The notes beneath the pieces were generated by a model. It was not told the origin of the DNA, did no database searches, and saw only the letters and a program-made list of their open reading frames with translations. Positions 26,880 to 36,146 of a stretch of DNA of 64,000 nt are shown piece after piece. The DNA is from Roseateles toxinivorans (lineage in GTDB: Bacteria; Pseudomonadota; Gammaproteobacteria; Burkholderiales; Burkholderiaceae_C), in contig NZ_SNXS01000002.1 in the NCBI RefSeq assembly GCF_004362525.1, positions 744,001 through 808,000 on the forward strand. The letters run 5' to 3'. Within the stretch, counting starts at the first letter, position 1. Each line of letters begins with the position of its first letter. A program made the translations under genes and the position numbers.

Positions 26880-28928
26880 ATGACGCTGCCCATCCCCCAC
26901 ATCACCCGCTACCAGGACTGGCTGGCCCGCACGCGCGGCCTGCACTTCGATGGCTATGACGCGCTATGGCAGTGGTCCGTCACCGAGCTGGACGCCTTCT
27001 GGCTCAGTATCTGGGACTATTTCGAGCTGCAGTCGGCCACGCCCTTCGAGCGGGCCCTGTGCGAAGAGAGGATGCCCGGCGCGCGCTGGTTCGAGGGTGC
27101 GAGCCTGAACTACGCGGCCCAGGTGCTGCGCCATGCCGACGCGGCCCATGCGGCCGGCCACCCGGCCATCGTCTGGGCCAACGAGGCGATGCTGGCGCAG
27201 GGCCCGTCCTGTGCCTTGGGCGAGCTGAGCTGGCCCGAGCTGCGCCGCCAGGTCGGCACCTTGGCCGCCTCGCTGCGGCGCCTGGGCGTGCAGCGGGGCG
27301 ACCGCGTCGTCGCCTTCCTGCCCAATATCCCGCAGACCGCGGTGGCCTTTCTGGCCGTGGCCAGCCTGGGTGCGATCTGGTCGGTCTGTTCGCCTGACAT
27401 GGGGCCGGTGGCGGTGCTGGACCGCTTCAGCCAGATCGAGCCCAAGGCCCTGATCACCGTCGACGGCTATGTCTATGGTGGTCAGGGCTTCGACCGCATG
27501 CCGCTGCTGCGGCAGCTGCTGGCGGCCCTGCCCAGCGTGCGCGATGTCGTGCTGCTGCCCTGTCTGGACGCCCAGGCCGAGGCGCAGTTGCTGGCCGGGC
27601 CGGCGCGGGCGGCGCACGCCTTTGCCGACCTGGTGGCACCGGGCCTGCCGCAGCTGGCGCCGGAGCCCATGCCCTTCGATCACCCGCTGTGGATCGTCTA
27701 CTCCAGCGGCACCACCGGCCTGCCCAAGCCCATCGTCCACGGCCACGGCGGCGTGGTGCTGGAGGCGCTGAAGATGGGCAGGCTGCACAACAATGTCGGC
27801 GCCAGCGCGCAGGACGGCGACCGCTTCCACTGGTACAGCTCGACCGGCTGGATCATGTGGAACTGCCAGATCGCCGGGCTGCTGAGTGGCACGACGATCT
27901 GCCTGTTCGACGGCAACCCGGGCGGTACGCGCGAGCATCCGGACTGGAGCACGCTGTGGCGCTTCGCCGCGCAGGCCGGCGTGACCTTCTTCGGTGCCGG
28001 CGCGGCCTTCTATGCCAACTGCCTGAAGGCCGGCGTGCGGCCGCAGCAGGGCACCGATCTGTCGCGGCTGCGTGCCGTCGGCTCGACCGGCTCGCCGCTG
28101 GCCGACGAGTGCTATGACTGGATCTGGAGCAGCCTGCCCCAGGTCGAGGGCAGGCCGATCTGGATCAGCTGCATCAGCGGCGGCACCGACTTTGCCGGCG
28201 CCTTCCTGGCGGGCGTGCCCACCCTGCCGGTGCACCGCGGCCAGATGCAATGCCGCTGCCTGGGTGCTTCCGTGCAGGCCTTCGGTGAGCCTGATGCGCA
28301 GGGCAGGGGCCAGGTCTTGATCAACGAGGTCGGTGAGCTGGTGTGCACCCGGCCGATGCCGTCGATGCCACTGATGTTCTGGAATGATCCCGGCAACGCA
28401 CGCTACCTGGAGAGCTACTTCGACATGTACCGCGGCGCGCAGGGCGAGGGCATCTGGCGCCATGGCGACTGGCTGAAGATCACACCCGAGGGCGGGGCCA
28501 TCATCTACGGCCGGTCGGATGCGACCATCAACCGCCATGGCATTCGCATGGGCACGGCCGAGCTGTACCGTGCCGTTGAGGCCCTGCCCGAGGTGCTGGA
28601 CAGCCTGGTCGTCGATCTGGAGTATCTCGGCCGCGACAGCTATATGCCGCTGTTCGTCGTGCTGCGCGAGGGCCTGGTGCTTGACGAGACACTGACCCGC
28701 CGCCTGCGCGAGGCCATCAGGCAGGCGCTGTCGGCCCGCCATGTGCCCAACGAGATCTTCCAGGTGGCGGCGATTCCGCGCACCCTGTCGGGCAAGAAGA
28801 TGGAGCTGCCGGTGAAGAAGCTGCTGCAGGGCGCCAGCGCCGACGCGGTGCTCAAGCGCGACGCGATGGCCAACGCCGAATGCGTGGACTGGTTCGTGGC
28901 GTTTGCGGCGCAGCGCGCCGGGCTTTGA
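26880..28928 (+). CDS. aacS: Acetoacetyl-CoA synthetase
   Basis: A 682-residue AMP-forming acyl-CoA ligase. The ATP motif IVYSSGTTGLPKPIVHGHGG, the acetoacetate-CoA ligase signature HWYSSTGWIMWN and the C-terminal GRSDATINRHGIRMGTAELY and LSGKKMELPVKK (catalytic Lys) are present. Length and motif set fit acetoacetate-CoA ligase rather than acetyl-CoA synthetase. It activates acetoacetate for PHB turnover or ketone-body use. The ATG at 26880 starts at the expected N-terminus (LPIPHITRYQDWLA); an in-frame extension to 26163 overlaps the opposite PEP-CTERM gene and is rejected. Confidence 0.92.
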   Translation: MTLPIPHITRYQDWLARTRGLHFDGYDALWQWSVTELDAFWLSIWDYFELQSATPFERALCEERMPGARWFEGASLNYAAQVLRHADAAHAAGHPAIVWANEAMLAQGPSCALGELSWPELRRQVGTLAASLRRLGVQRGDRVVAFLPNIPQTAVAFLAVASLGAIWSVCSPDMGPVAVLDRFSQIEPKALITVDGYVYGGQGFDRMPLLRQLLAALPSVRDVVLLPCLDAQAEAQLLAGPARAAHAFADLVAPGLPQLAPEPMPFDHPLWIVYSSGTTGLPKPIVHGHGGVVLEALKMGRLHNNVGASAQDGDRFHWYSSTGWIMWNCQIAGLLSGTTICLFDGNPGGTREHPDWSTLWRFAAQAGVTFFGAGAAFYANCLKAGVRPQQGTDLSRLRAVGSTGSPLADECYDWIWSSLPQVEGRPIWISCISGGTDFAGAFLAGVPTLPVHRGQMQCRCLGASVQAFGEPDAQGRGQVLINEVGELVCTRPMPSMPLMFWNDPGNARYLESYFDMYRGAQGEGIWRHGDWLKITPEGGAIIYGRSDATINRHGIRMGTAELYRAVEALPEVLDSLVVDLEYLGRDSYMPLFVVLREGLVLDETLTRRLREAIRQALSARHVPNEIFQVAAIPRTLSGKKMELPVKKLLQGASADAVLKRDAMANAECVDWFVAFAAQRAGL

Positions 28929-29028
28929 CCCTGATCAAACCCGGGCCACGGGCCGCCCGCCCGTTCAGCTTCGGTTCACCTCTGCTGCGCATGCTGGGCG
29001 CCCACCCTGCACCGCCATCGGAGGCCCT

Positions 29029-30102
29029 ATGCCCAGACTCACCCCACTCGCATCGCTGACGGCGATGTCCCTGCTGCTGCCGCTGATGGCCCAGGCCTCG
29101 GTGTTCGGCACCTTGGGCAACTTCGACGTCGTCAATGACACCGGGCACACGGCCCACGGCTTCGAGATCGAGCTCGAGGGCCTGCATCTGTCCGACATCA
29201 CCGACACCTTCGGCGGCGCCGGCCGCGGCTTCCCGACCACCGTGGAGCGCTACGGCTCACCCGAGGTCAGCGAGTACAGCCTCGGTGGCGTGTCCGGCGT
29301 GCACGTCACCTACAGGGCCACGTTCGCCGGCGGCGTGTGGAATGTGGGCACGCCCAGCGGCGTGTTCAACACGCCCGGCGAGAGTTGCTGGACCGGCGGC
29401 GGCATCGGTTACGGGCCCGACACGCCCTGCGACCATTTCGGTGTCGGCACCGTGGGCAATGCCAGCAAGGTCGGCTACAGCTGGCTGGTCGAGGCCGCGC
29501 CCGGCTCGGGCCTGCTGACGCCGGTGGCCGCCGCGCTGCCGGCGCCGCTGTGGGTGGTCACGCCCTCGCCGCTGCCGGCCCAGCCGCCGATCGTGGTGGC
29601 GCGCATACAGGCGCCCAAGGTCGAACCCGGCGAGCCGCAGTTCGGCCTGCCGATCTGGGTCAAGGTCTACACCACCGAGACCGAGGGCCCGGTGGGCCTC
29701 GAAGAGCTGGTCGGCAATGGCGAGAAGATCGAGATCGCCAAGAGCCATACCGAGATCGAGTGGCAGCTGCTGCAGACCGACCCCGGCAACCCCGACTCGG
29801 GCGTGCTGGAGAACGGCGGCCTGGCGCCCATCGGCGAGCATGCCGAGGCGGTGGTGCGGCGCTACGAGTTCTTCCACTACACCGGTGCGCTCAAGGCCGA
29901 GGACAACGAGGCCCTGCCGATCTTCGGCGACTCCCATCCCGACCCCAGCGAGATCGGCGACTATATGGGCGCGCAGAACGCGGCCATCAATCTCAATGGC
30001 AATATCCCCGCCGTGCCGGAGCCGGCCACGGGCCTGCTGCTGGCGCTGGGCCTGGGCAGCCTGGGACTGCTGCGGCGGCGCGGACAGGCCGAGCGCCCTT
30101 GA
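29029..30102 (+). CDS. PEP-CTERM sorting-domain protein
   Basis: A 357-residue exported protein with a signal peptide (AMSLLLPLMAQASVFG), a beta-rich body, and the C-terminal tag VPEPATGLLLALGLGSLGLL followed by RRRGQAERP. Good ribosome-binding site ATCGGAGG before the ATG. No catalytic motif is recognised. It ends 44 bp before the response-regulator gene and may be transcribed with the two-component system. Confidence 0.85.
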   Translation: MPRLTPLASLTAMSLLLPLMAQASVFGTLGNFDVVNDTGHTAHGFEIELEGLHLSDITDTFGGAGRGFPTTVERYGSPEVSEYSLGGVSGVHVTYRATFAGGVWNVGTPSGVFNTPGESCWTGGGIGYGPDTPCDHFGVGTVGNASKVGYSWLVEAAPGSGLLTPVAAALPAPLWVVTPSPLPAQPPIVVARIQAPKVEPGEPQFGLPIWVKVYTTETEGPVGLEELVGNGEKIEIAKSHTEIEWQLLQTDPGNPDSGVLENGGLAPIGEHAEAVVRRYEFFHYTGALKAEDNEALPIFGDSHPDPSEIGDYMGAQNAAINLNGNIPAVPEPATGLLLALGLGSLGLLRRRGQAERP

Positions 30103-30145
30103 CGCCGATGAAGCAGCCCTGCCGCCGCGGTGCGATGATCGCGGC

Positions 30146-30793
30146 ATGCAGATCCTGCTGCTTGAGGACGATATCGATCTGGGCCAGGCGGTGGTCGAGC
30201 ACCTGGAGGCGGCCGGCCATGGCGTGCACTGGTGCAAGCTGCTGGCCCAGGCGCCTGGCGCCGCCAGTCCGCCCGATCTGGCCCTGCTCGACCTGAACCT
30301 GCCCGATGGCGACGGCCTGGACCTGCTGCGCGCCTGGCGCAGCGCCGGCCTGAGCCTGCCGGTGCTGGTGCTGACCGCGCGGGACCAGATATCCGACCGG
30401 GTGCGCGGCCTGCGTGCCGGCGCCGACGACTATCTGGTCAAGCCCTTTGATCTGGACGAGATGCTGGCCCGCGTCGAGGCTCTGTGGCGCCGTGGCCGCC
30501 CCTTGCCGCTGCTGCAGCTGGGCGATCTGACCCTGGACCTGGGCCAGCATGTGGCCCGACGCGAGGGCCTGCCGGTGGAGTTGACCGCGATGGAGTGGGC
30601 CCTGCTGGCCGTGCTGGCCGCCCCGCCCGGACGCATCTGTCCGCGCGGTCAGCTGGACGAGGCGCTGGCGCCGCACCAGCTGGCCCAGTCCGGCGGCAGC
30701 TCCCTCGAAGTGATGATCAGCCGCCTGCGCAAGAAGCTGGGCGCGCGGCGCATCAGCACCCACCGTGGGCTGGGGTATCGCTTTGAGCGCTGA
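30146..30793 (+). CDS. OmpR-family response regulator (QseB/TctD-like)
   Basis: A 215-residue response regulator. The receiver domain has acidic residues LLEDD near the N-terminus, the phospho-acceptor Asp in LLDLNLPDGDG (about 50) and Lys in YLVKPFD. The C-terminal winged-helix DNA-binding domain ends RISTHRGLGYRFER, typical of OmpR/PhoB. Its 3-prime end overlaps the sensor kinase gene, so the two form a cotranscribed pair. The stimulus is unknown. Confidence 0.93.
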   Translation: MQILLLEDDIDLGQAVVEHLEAAGHGVHWCKLLAQAPGAASPPDLALLDLNLPDGDGLDLLRAWRSAGLSLPVLVLTARDQISDRVRGLRAGADDYLVKPFDLDEMLARVEALWRRGRPLPLLQLGDLTLDLGQHVARREGLPVELTAMEWALLAVLAAPPGRICPRGQLDEALAPHQLAQSGGSSLEVMISRLRKKLGARRISTHRGLGYRFER

Positions 30794-32075
30794 CAGTCCC
30801 GGTGCCTGGCGTCTGGAACGCCGCCTGCGCGGCCGTCTGGCGGCCCTGCTGCTCGCGGCCTGGACCCTGGGCACCGGCCTGGCGCTGTTCAGCGTGCAGG
30901 AGGAAACCGACGAGGTACTGGACAGCGCCCTGATCGAAACGGCACAAGTCCTGCTCAGCTTGCCCGATGCCGCCTTCGACAGCGGCCCCGACGGGCGGGT
31001 GCCGGCCGGTTTCGGCCCTCACCGCGAGTACCTGGTCTACCAGGTGTTCGACGGCCAGGGCCGTATGCGCCTGCGTTCGCATCAGGCGCCGCTGCAGCCC
31101 TTGGCGCCGCTGCCGGCCACGGGTTTGAGCGAGCAGGGCGTCTGGCGGGTAGCGGCGCTGCAGGTCGGTCCGCGCCGTGTGCTGGTGGCCGAGCCGCTGG
31201 CGCACCGCCGTGAGGTCATCTGGGAGACCTGTCTGTGGCTGCTGCTGCCCTTGCTGCTGGTGTTGCCGCTGGGCGCGGTGGCCCTGCACCGGGTGCTGCG
31301 CAGTGTGTTCGGGGCCCTGCGTCCGGCCCGGCAGGCGCTGGAGCGGCGTGAGGAGCTGCCCCTGCGGGGAATGCCCGAGGAGTTGCTGCCGCTGCTTGGC
31401 GCCGTCAACGAGATGCGCCGGCGCCTGCAGGAGCAGGTCGAGACGGAACGCGCTTTCGCCGCGCAGATGGCGCATGAGCTGCGCACGCCGCTGGCCGCGG
31501 CGCGGGCCCATGCCCAGCGCCTGCTGGGCGAAACCGACGCCCGGCAGGCGCGTCAGCGTGCGCAGGTGCTGCTGCGCCAGATCGACCGCGTCACCGCGCT
31601 GGCCAGCCGGCTGCTGCAGATGGCGCGGGTCGACGCCGGTCTGGCGCTGCGCCGCGAGGCCGTCGATCTGCGGCTGCTGGCTCGAATGGTGCTCGACGAG
31701 TTTGCCGCCGACCAGCAGGCCGCGCGCTTGCGCCTGCACGCCGGCGAGCAGGACTGCGTGGTGCAGGCCGATCTCGATGCGCTGGGCATCGCCCTGCGCA
31801 ATCTGGTCGACAACGCGCTGCACCATGGCGGGCCTGCGGCCCATGTCGATGTGTTCGTCGAGCCGACGGGGCTGCGGGTCTGCGACGACGGGCCAGGCAT
31901 GGACGCGCAGTCGCTGCAACAGCTGAATGCGGGGCTGGCGCCGGCCCGGGGGCGCTCCGGGCTGGGCCTGCCCCTGGTGCGCAAGATTGCCCAGCAGTCC
32001 GGCGCCCGGTTGAGCCTGCGTTCGCCGCTGCAGCAGGGCGCGGGCTTCGAGGCGGCGCTGCGCTTCGACCCCTAG
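30783..32075 (+). CDS. Sensor histidine kinase (QseC/TctE-like)
   Basis: A 430-residue membrane kinase. The TTG at 30783 overlaps the regulator gene by 11 bp and begins SADSPGAW; an in-frame GTG at 30765 is an alternative. Two transmembrane helices (about 20-40 and 150-180) frame a short periplasmic domain. The HisKA box is QMAHELRTPLAAARAHAQR with the phospho-accepting His. The ATPase domain has LRNLVDNALHHG (N box), VCDDGPGMD (G1) and GRSGLGLPLV (G2). It should phosphorylate the upstream regulator. Confidence 0.93.
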   Translation: MSADSPGAWRLERRLRGRLAALLLAAWTLGTGLALFSVQEETDEVLDSALIETAQVLLSLPDAAFDSGPDGRVPAGFGPHREYLVYQVFDGQGRMRLRSHQAPLQPLAPLPATGLSEQGVWRVAALQVGPRRVLVAEPLAHRREVIWETCLWLLLPLLLVLPLGAVALHRVLRSVFGALRPARQALERREELPLRGMPEELLPLLGAVNEMRRRLQEQVETERAFAAQMAHELRTPLAAARAHAQRLLGETDARQARQRAQVLLRQIDRVTALASRLLQMARVDAGLALRREAVDLRLLARMVLDEFAADQQAARLRLHAGEQDCVVQADLDALGIALRNLVDNALHHGGPAAHVDVFVEPTGLRVCDDGPGMDAQSLQQLNAGLAPARGRSGLGLPLVRKIAQQSGARLSLRSPLQQGAGFEAALRFDP

Positions 32076-32163
32076 CCAGACGTCCTTGACCTGACTCAAT
32101 ACGCGACCTAGTGTGAACTTTCGAGGTTTGTCATCGTTCAATTCCCAGTTGCCGGAGGGCGGC

Positions 32164-32580
32164 ATGAAGGCATTCACTTTCACAGAGGGTCTGCGTCTGG
32201 CCACCGCCGCGGCCGCACTGTTCACTTTGCAGGCCGGCGCCATGGCTGAAAATGGTTATGTGACCACCAAGGAAGCCAAGCTGGACACGATCTTCTGGCA
32301 GGCCGGCTTTGCCGCCGCCGACTGAACCAAGCCTACTGGCCTGGCCGGCAATCTGGCCGGCCATGAGCTGGGTCACCACCTCAGCCTTCCCCACCTTGCG
32401 CCGGACGACGCGACCTATCTGATGAACGACACCCGCTCGACCAGATCCAAGCTGAAGGCCGGCCAGATCACCGCCAGCCTCGCCGGTGCCGTGGTACGGA
32501 GCGACGGCGCGGGCAAGTTCATCACCATCCAGCCGTTTGCGGTGCTGGGCGCCGCGCCCGTTCCAGAGCCAGCCGAATAG
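32164..32580 (+). pseudogene. Remnant of a metzincin-like PEP-CTERM metalloprotease
   Basis: The frame starts with a good signal peptide (GLRLATAAAALFTLQAGAMA) but meets a TGA at 32323 after 53 codons. Continuing in the same frame gives AGHELGHHLSLPHL, a metzincin-type HExxHxxxxxH zinc site (usual Gly replaced by Ser), then YLMND, which fits the Met-turn. It closes with APVPEPAE just before a TAG at 32578, where PEP-CTERM proteins usually have Trp. Both stops and the short spacing between signal and zinc site point to a decayed, internally deleted protease. Readthrough of the TGA is unlikely given the other lesions nearby. Confidence 0.65.
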
Positions 32581-32957
32581 GCCCTGCTGCTGCGGGTGCC
32601 GGCCGGGCTGACGCAGCAGGCCGGTGGCATTGATTCAAGTGCCGGCTGGCTGCTCGGCGATGCGCTGCGGATCGACTATGACCTGGGCATCCATGCCGCC
32701 CCCTGATTCCGCGCGAAGGCACCAGCGACCGAGAAGAGCGCGCCGTGGTCGTCGATGGCCGACCGGCGCGCCCGGTCAGCCGGCGGGTCGAGCGGCCGGT
32801 GCCCGCCCGCCACTTCATCGGTCTGCACCTGCCCCAGGTCGGAGACTCGGTGATGGGCCCGATCCGGTTGACGCTGCTGGCCCAGACGCCGGACCCCGCC
32901 CGGCTGGCCGAGGCCCAGGCCATGCTGCTGAGCCTGCGGCTGGCACCGCGGCATTGA
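32581..32957 (+). pseudogene. Frameshifted C-terminal fragment of an unidentified protein
   Basis: The first 120 bp read ALLLRVPAG...LRIDYDLGIHAAP and stop at 32704-32706. Shifting one frame there continues smoothly as LIPREGTSDREERAVVVDGR and on to TLLAQTPDPARLAEAQAMLL, ending at 32957. The smooth continuation suggests one coding sequence broken by a single frameshift and joined to the protease remnant. The parent family was not recognised. Confidence 0.45.
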
Positions 32958-32981
32958 TATCCCGCTGCAGCTGCCGATCTC

Positions 32982-33524
32982 CTACGGGGCGCCTCGACCC
33001 GCCCCGGGCTCCTCTATCGGGCTTGCCATGCTGCGCAGGAAGGCAGCCATCTGGCGTGCCTCCTCGTCCGACAGGCGGATCGGCTGGCGATTGGCCACGG
33101 ACGCGCCGTCGCGTGCGAGCTCGGTCCGCCCGGTCGCGGCGGCCGGCGAGCGCCGGCATCGGCCGCGAGTTTGGCCAGCATAGGGATCGGCCCGAACACC
33201 ATCTCGTAGTCCGCCCGGTGGTGGGCCTGCAGCTGCTGCACCAGGCGCGCTCGGTTGCTGCCGTGCTCCAGACCGTCCTCCAGGGGCCCGAGCGCCGGTG
33301 ACCAGAGGCTGTCCTTGCGGCCATCCCAGAAGAACCAGGGGCCGTGGGCGGTGGCCGGCGCGGGCATGGTCCGGCGCAGGACACCTTGCCGTCACGAGAC
33401 AGGCGTGTATAGACGACCAGCTGTCGATGCGGGAGGTGACGCCATCCTGGCTCCAGCCGAAACCGAGGAGGGCGGGCAGCATCATGGCCAGGGCCAGCAT
33501 TGCCAACCGGGCCGCCTGTGTCAC
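32982..33524 (-). pseudogene. Remnant of a di-haem cytochrome c peroxidase (CcpA/MauG family)
   Basis: Pieces of one protein lie in three minus-strand frames, in order: a signal peptide (AMLALAMMLPALLGFG), YTRLSRDGKVSCAG (normally followed by the first CxxCH haem site, lost here), HGPWFFWDGRKDSLWSPALG and LEDGLEHGSNRARLVQQLQA, then IRLSDEEARQMAAFLRSM. These are hallmarks of the di-haem peroxidase family. At least two frameshifts and large deletions make it non-functional. Confidence 0.7.
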
Positions 33525-33695
33525 TCGTTGCTTGATGCCTTCTCCTGCGCACGACGAAGCATGGTGATGACTCCTGTGACGGATGGATAGCGCGATAAAA
33601 GTGCGCATCACCGTGCGGCCGCCAGCGGCGGCTGCTGCGTCGAATCACCAGCCAGGCGGAGCCCGGCCATGGAAGAAATGCGATACGCGAGTCGA

Positions 33696-34052
33696 TCAGC
33701 CGGCAGCGTCGATCAGGTGCTGCAGATCCGGAGGGATGGGCATTGGCTTGAGCGCGCTGACGTTGGCGCCGCCGGTATTGCCCCGCGGGACCGCGCCCCA
33801 AACCGTCTTGGTGGCGGCGCCGAGAATCCGCAGCAGCTGACCAAAGGCCTCCCGTCCAACGCCTTGACGAACCGCCCAGCCGAGCATCGCCATGTGCACG
33901 CGGACGTGCTCGCGGGTGCTCGCCTGGCCGAGCACGTGGGCGCGCTCGAGCCGGCCAAAGGCCGACGCGAACTCGCCGCGAGACTCGAGGGTACGAGCCG
34001 CATCGAGTTCGACTTGGACGAAGGGGCGGATGCGCTGTGAGAAGGTATTCAT
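33696..34052 (-). CDS. DUF3703 family protein
   Basis: A 118-residue protein matching the DUF3703 pattern: RIRPFVQVELDAARTLESRG, RAHVLGQASTREHVRVHMAM and the C-terminal GNTGGANVSALKPMPIPPDL. These proteins are often found next to metal or transport genes, and their function is unknown. The gene appears intact, unlike its left neighbours. No clear Shine-Dalgarno was seen before the ATG. Confidence 0.8.
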   Translation of the reverse strand: MNTFSQRIRPFVQVELDAARTLESRGEFASAFGRLERAHVLGQASTREHVRVHMAMLGWAVRQGVGREAFGQLLRILGAATKTVWGAVPRGNTGGANVSALKPMPIPPDLQHLIDAAG

Positions 34053-34154
34053 CGGAGGGTCCCTATGCAGTGCTTGCTGAGCGTGATTCTTCGCAAAACC
34101 CGGCTGGGCGGCTTGAACAAAGGGGCTGACCTTGCATATGGCTGCTGCCGCAAC

Positions 34155-35138
34155 TCAGGTGCTGGTGCCGACCTGCTCGCGATAGCTGCCGGGCGTTGAC
34201 CCGACTTGCCGCATGAAGGCACGATGCAGTGCGTCGGAGCTGCCGAAGCCAGCGCGCTGGGCCACTCTCGCCAGGGGCCAGGCGGCCGACTCCAGATAGG
34301 CCTTGGCGCGCTCCACACGCACGGCTTCGACAAACCGGGCCGGGGTGCAGCCGGTGGCCTTTCTGAAGCTGCGCGAGAAGGTTCGCTCAGACATGCCGAC
34401 CCGGTCGGCCAGGACGGGGCCGCGCAGGTCGGCCGCCGGCTGGTCAACGATCTCGGACAGCAGCGTCAACAGGCGGGGGGCCGCGTTCGCCTGGGCCTGC
34501 AGTCCGACGCTGATTTGCGACTGGCCGCCAGGCCTTCGCATGAACAGCACCAGGTCTTTTGCGACGGCCGATGCGACGTTGCGGCCCCGGTCCTGCTCGA
34601 CGAACTGAAGACACAAGTCGGTCGCCGCCGTCATGCCTGCACAGGTATAGAACGGCGGCTCCGCGATGAATATCGGGTCCGCATCGACCGTGATGGCGGG
34701 ATGCCCCGTCTGAAGCAAGGGGCACAGACTCCAGTGCGAGGTCGCTCGTCTGCCGCCCAGCAACCCCGCATCGGCCAGAAGCCGGACACCGGAATTGAGG
34801 CCGGCGACGCGCCGCGACGCAGCGGCTCGTCGCTTCAACCAGGAGGCCACCCTCGTGGGCGAGGCGTCGATGCGCATCGCATCCGGGCTGCCACCCGCAA
34901 TGATGAGGGTGTCGATCTCATCCGGCAGCGCTTCCATGGGCAAGGTGCTGGCCAGACGCAGGCCTGAGCGGGTCGAGATCTCGCCTCCGGCTGGCGTGAC
35001 CAGGGTGAGCCTGTAGGGTCTGAGATCTGCGGTCGCGCGTGTGTTGGCCGCCGCGAAGATATCCATGGCGCCGGCCACATCCAGCGCTTGAACGCCGTCC
35101 ATGGCCATGATGGCGACTTCCAGGAAGTTCTTTTGCAT
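34155..35138 (-). CDS. GlxA-type transcriptional regulator (DJ-1/PfpI domain + AraC helix-turn-helix)
   Basis: A 327-residue regulator. The N-terminal ~190 residues are a DJ-1/PfpI-like domain. The nucleophile-elbow position, usually a Cys in this superfamily, reads GLNSGVRLLADAG here, so the domain is likely a ligand sensor and not an enzyme. The C-terminal AraC domain has ADRVGMSERTFSRSFRKATG and the second helix-turn-helix ARVAQRAGFGSSDALHRAF. It starts 10 bp from the neighbouring solute receptor and may regulate the amino-acid/keto-acid genes to its right. Confidence 0.88.
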   Translation of the reverse strand: MQKNFLEVAIMAMDGVQALDVAGAMDIFAAANTRATADLRPYRLTLVTPAGGEISTRSGLRLASTLPMEALPDEIDTLIIAGGSPDAMRIDASPTRVASWLKRRAAASRRVAGLNSGVRLLADAGLLGGRRATSHWSLCPLLQTGHPAITVDADPIFIAEPPFYTCAGMTAATDLCLQFVEQDRGRNVASAVAKDLVLFMRRPGGQSQISVGLQAQANAAPRLLTLLSEIVDQPAADLRGPVLADRVGMSERTFSRSFRKATGCTPARFVEAVRVERAKAYLESAAWPLARVAQRAGFGSSDALHRAFMRQVGSTPGSYREQVGTST

Positions 35139-35148
35139 GGCAGTGCCC

Positions 35149-36114
35149 CTACTCAGGAATGACGCCAGCCTTGCGCGCGACCTCTGCCCAGTGCGCCACC
35201 TCGCTGCGCATGAAGCTGCGCAGCTCGGTGGGGCTCGAACCCTTGAGTTCGATGTTCAGCGCGTTGAGACGCTCCCGCGTGCCCGGATGGGCCAGTGCAG
35301 CCAGCACCTCCTTGTTGAGCCTCTGCACGATCTCGACCGGCGTGGTGGCGGGGGCCACCACGGCCCACCACTGATTGAACTGCATGCCCGGAATGCCAAC
35401 TTCGGATGCGGTGGGAACGTCGGGCATGCCGGCAAAGCGGGACGAGCCCGTCACCACCAATGCCGACAGCTTGCCGGCGCTCAGCAGCGAGGCCCCGCTG
35501 GCCAGCGTCGAGAAATGGCCGACCACCAGGCCTGCCGCCACGTCGGTGAGGGCGGGTGCCGAGCCCCGGTACGGGATGGCGTCGATCTTGATGCGCGACG
35601 CCGCCGCGAACAACTCGCCGGACAGGTGACTGATGGAACCGTTGCCGCTGTGCGCGATCGGCCAGGGCTTCTTGCTGGCGCGTCCGTCGGCGATGAAGCC
35701 CTTGATGTCGCCGGTCTTGTACTGCGATGAGTTGACGAACAGCATCAGTGGCGAGGTGCCGATCATCGAGACAGGCGTGAAGTCGCGCAGCAGGTCATAG
35801 GGCACCTTGAGCAGCACCGCCGGCGCGATGGCGTGCGGCAACTCGATGATGTTGATGGTGTAGCCATCGGGCGGCGCCTTGGCGGCCGCCTCGGTGCCGA
35901 TGCGGCCGGAGGCGCCGGAGCGGTTGTCCACCACCACCGTGGTGCCCATGGTCTCGCCCATGCGCTGGGCGATGGCCCTGGCCACGGCATCGGTGCTGCC
36001 GCCCGCCGCCCAAGGAACGATGAGGTGGATGGGCTTGTCAGGATAGGCGGCGTGCGCGCTTGCGCTCAGCAGGGCGGCGGCAAGAACAAGGGATTGGAGC
36101 GGTCGGGTCAGCAT
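35149..36114 (-). CDS. Bug/TctC family tripartite tricarboxylate transporter receptor
   Basis: A 321-residue periplasmic receptor. The signal peptide (LQSLVLAAALLSASAHA) is followed by YPDKPIHLIVPWAAGGSTD, the definitive Bug-family start. The ATG at 36114 has GGGGAAA as ribosome-binding site; the ATG at 36126 is an alternative. Bug receptors bind carboxylates or amino acids; they often lack a cognate TctAB in the same locus, as here. Transcribed with the PLP enzyme upstream, it may import the enzyme's substrate. Confidence 0.9.
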   Translation of the reverse strand: MLTRPLQSLVLAAALLSASAHAAYPDKPIHLIVPWAAGGSTDAVARAIAQRMGETMGTTVVVDNRSGASGRIGTEAAAKAPPDGYTINIIELPHAIAPAVLLKVPYDLLRDFTPVSMIGTSPLMLFVNSSQYKTGDIKGFIADGRASKKPWPIAHSGNGSISHLSGELFAAASRIKIDAIPYRGSAPALTDVAAGLVVGHFSTLASGASLLSAGKLSALVVTGSSRFAGMPDVPTASEVGIPGMQFNQWWAVVAPATTPVEIVQRLNKEVLAALAHPGTRERLNALNIELKGSSPTELRSFMRSEVAHWAEVARKAGVIPE

Positions 36115-36146
36115 GGATTTCCCCATTGAACGGTAAAGAAGTGGAT

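Noticed and set aside
32323-32325. Selenocysteine or programmed readthrough of the TGA in the protease relic
   Set aside because: There is no visible SECIS-like structure, and a second stop plus frameshifts in neighbouring genes favour decay.
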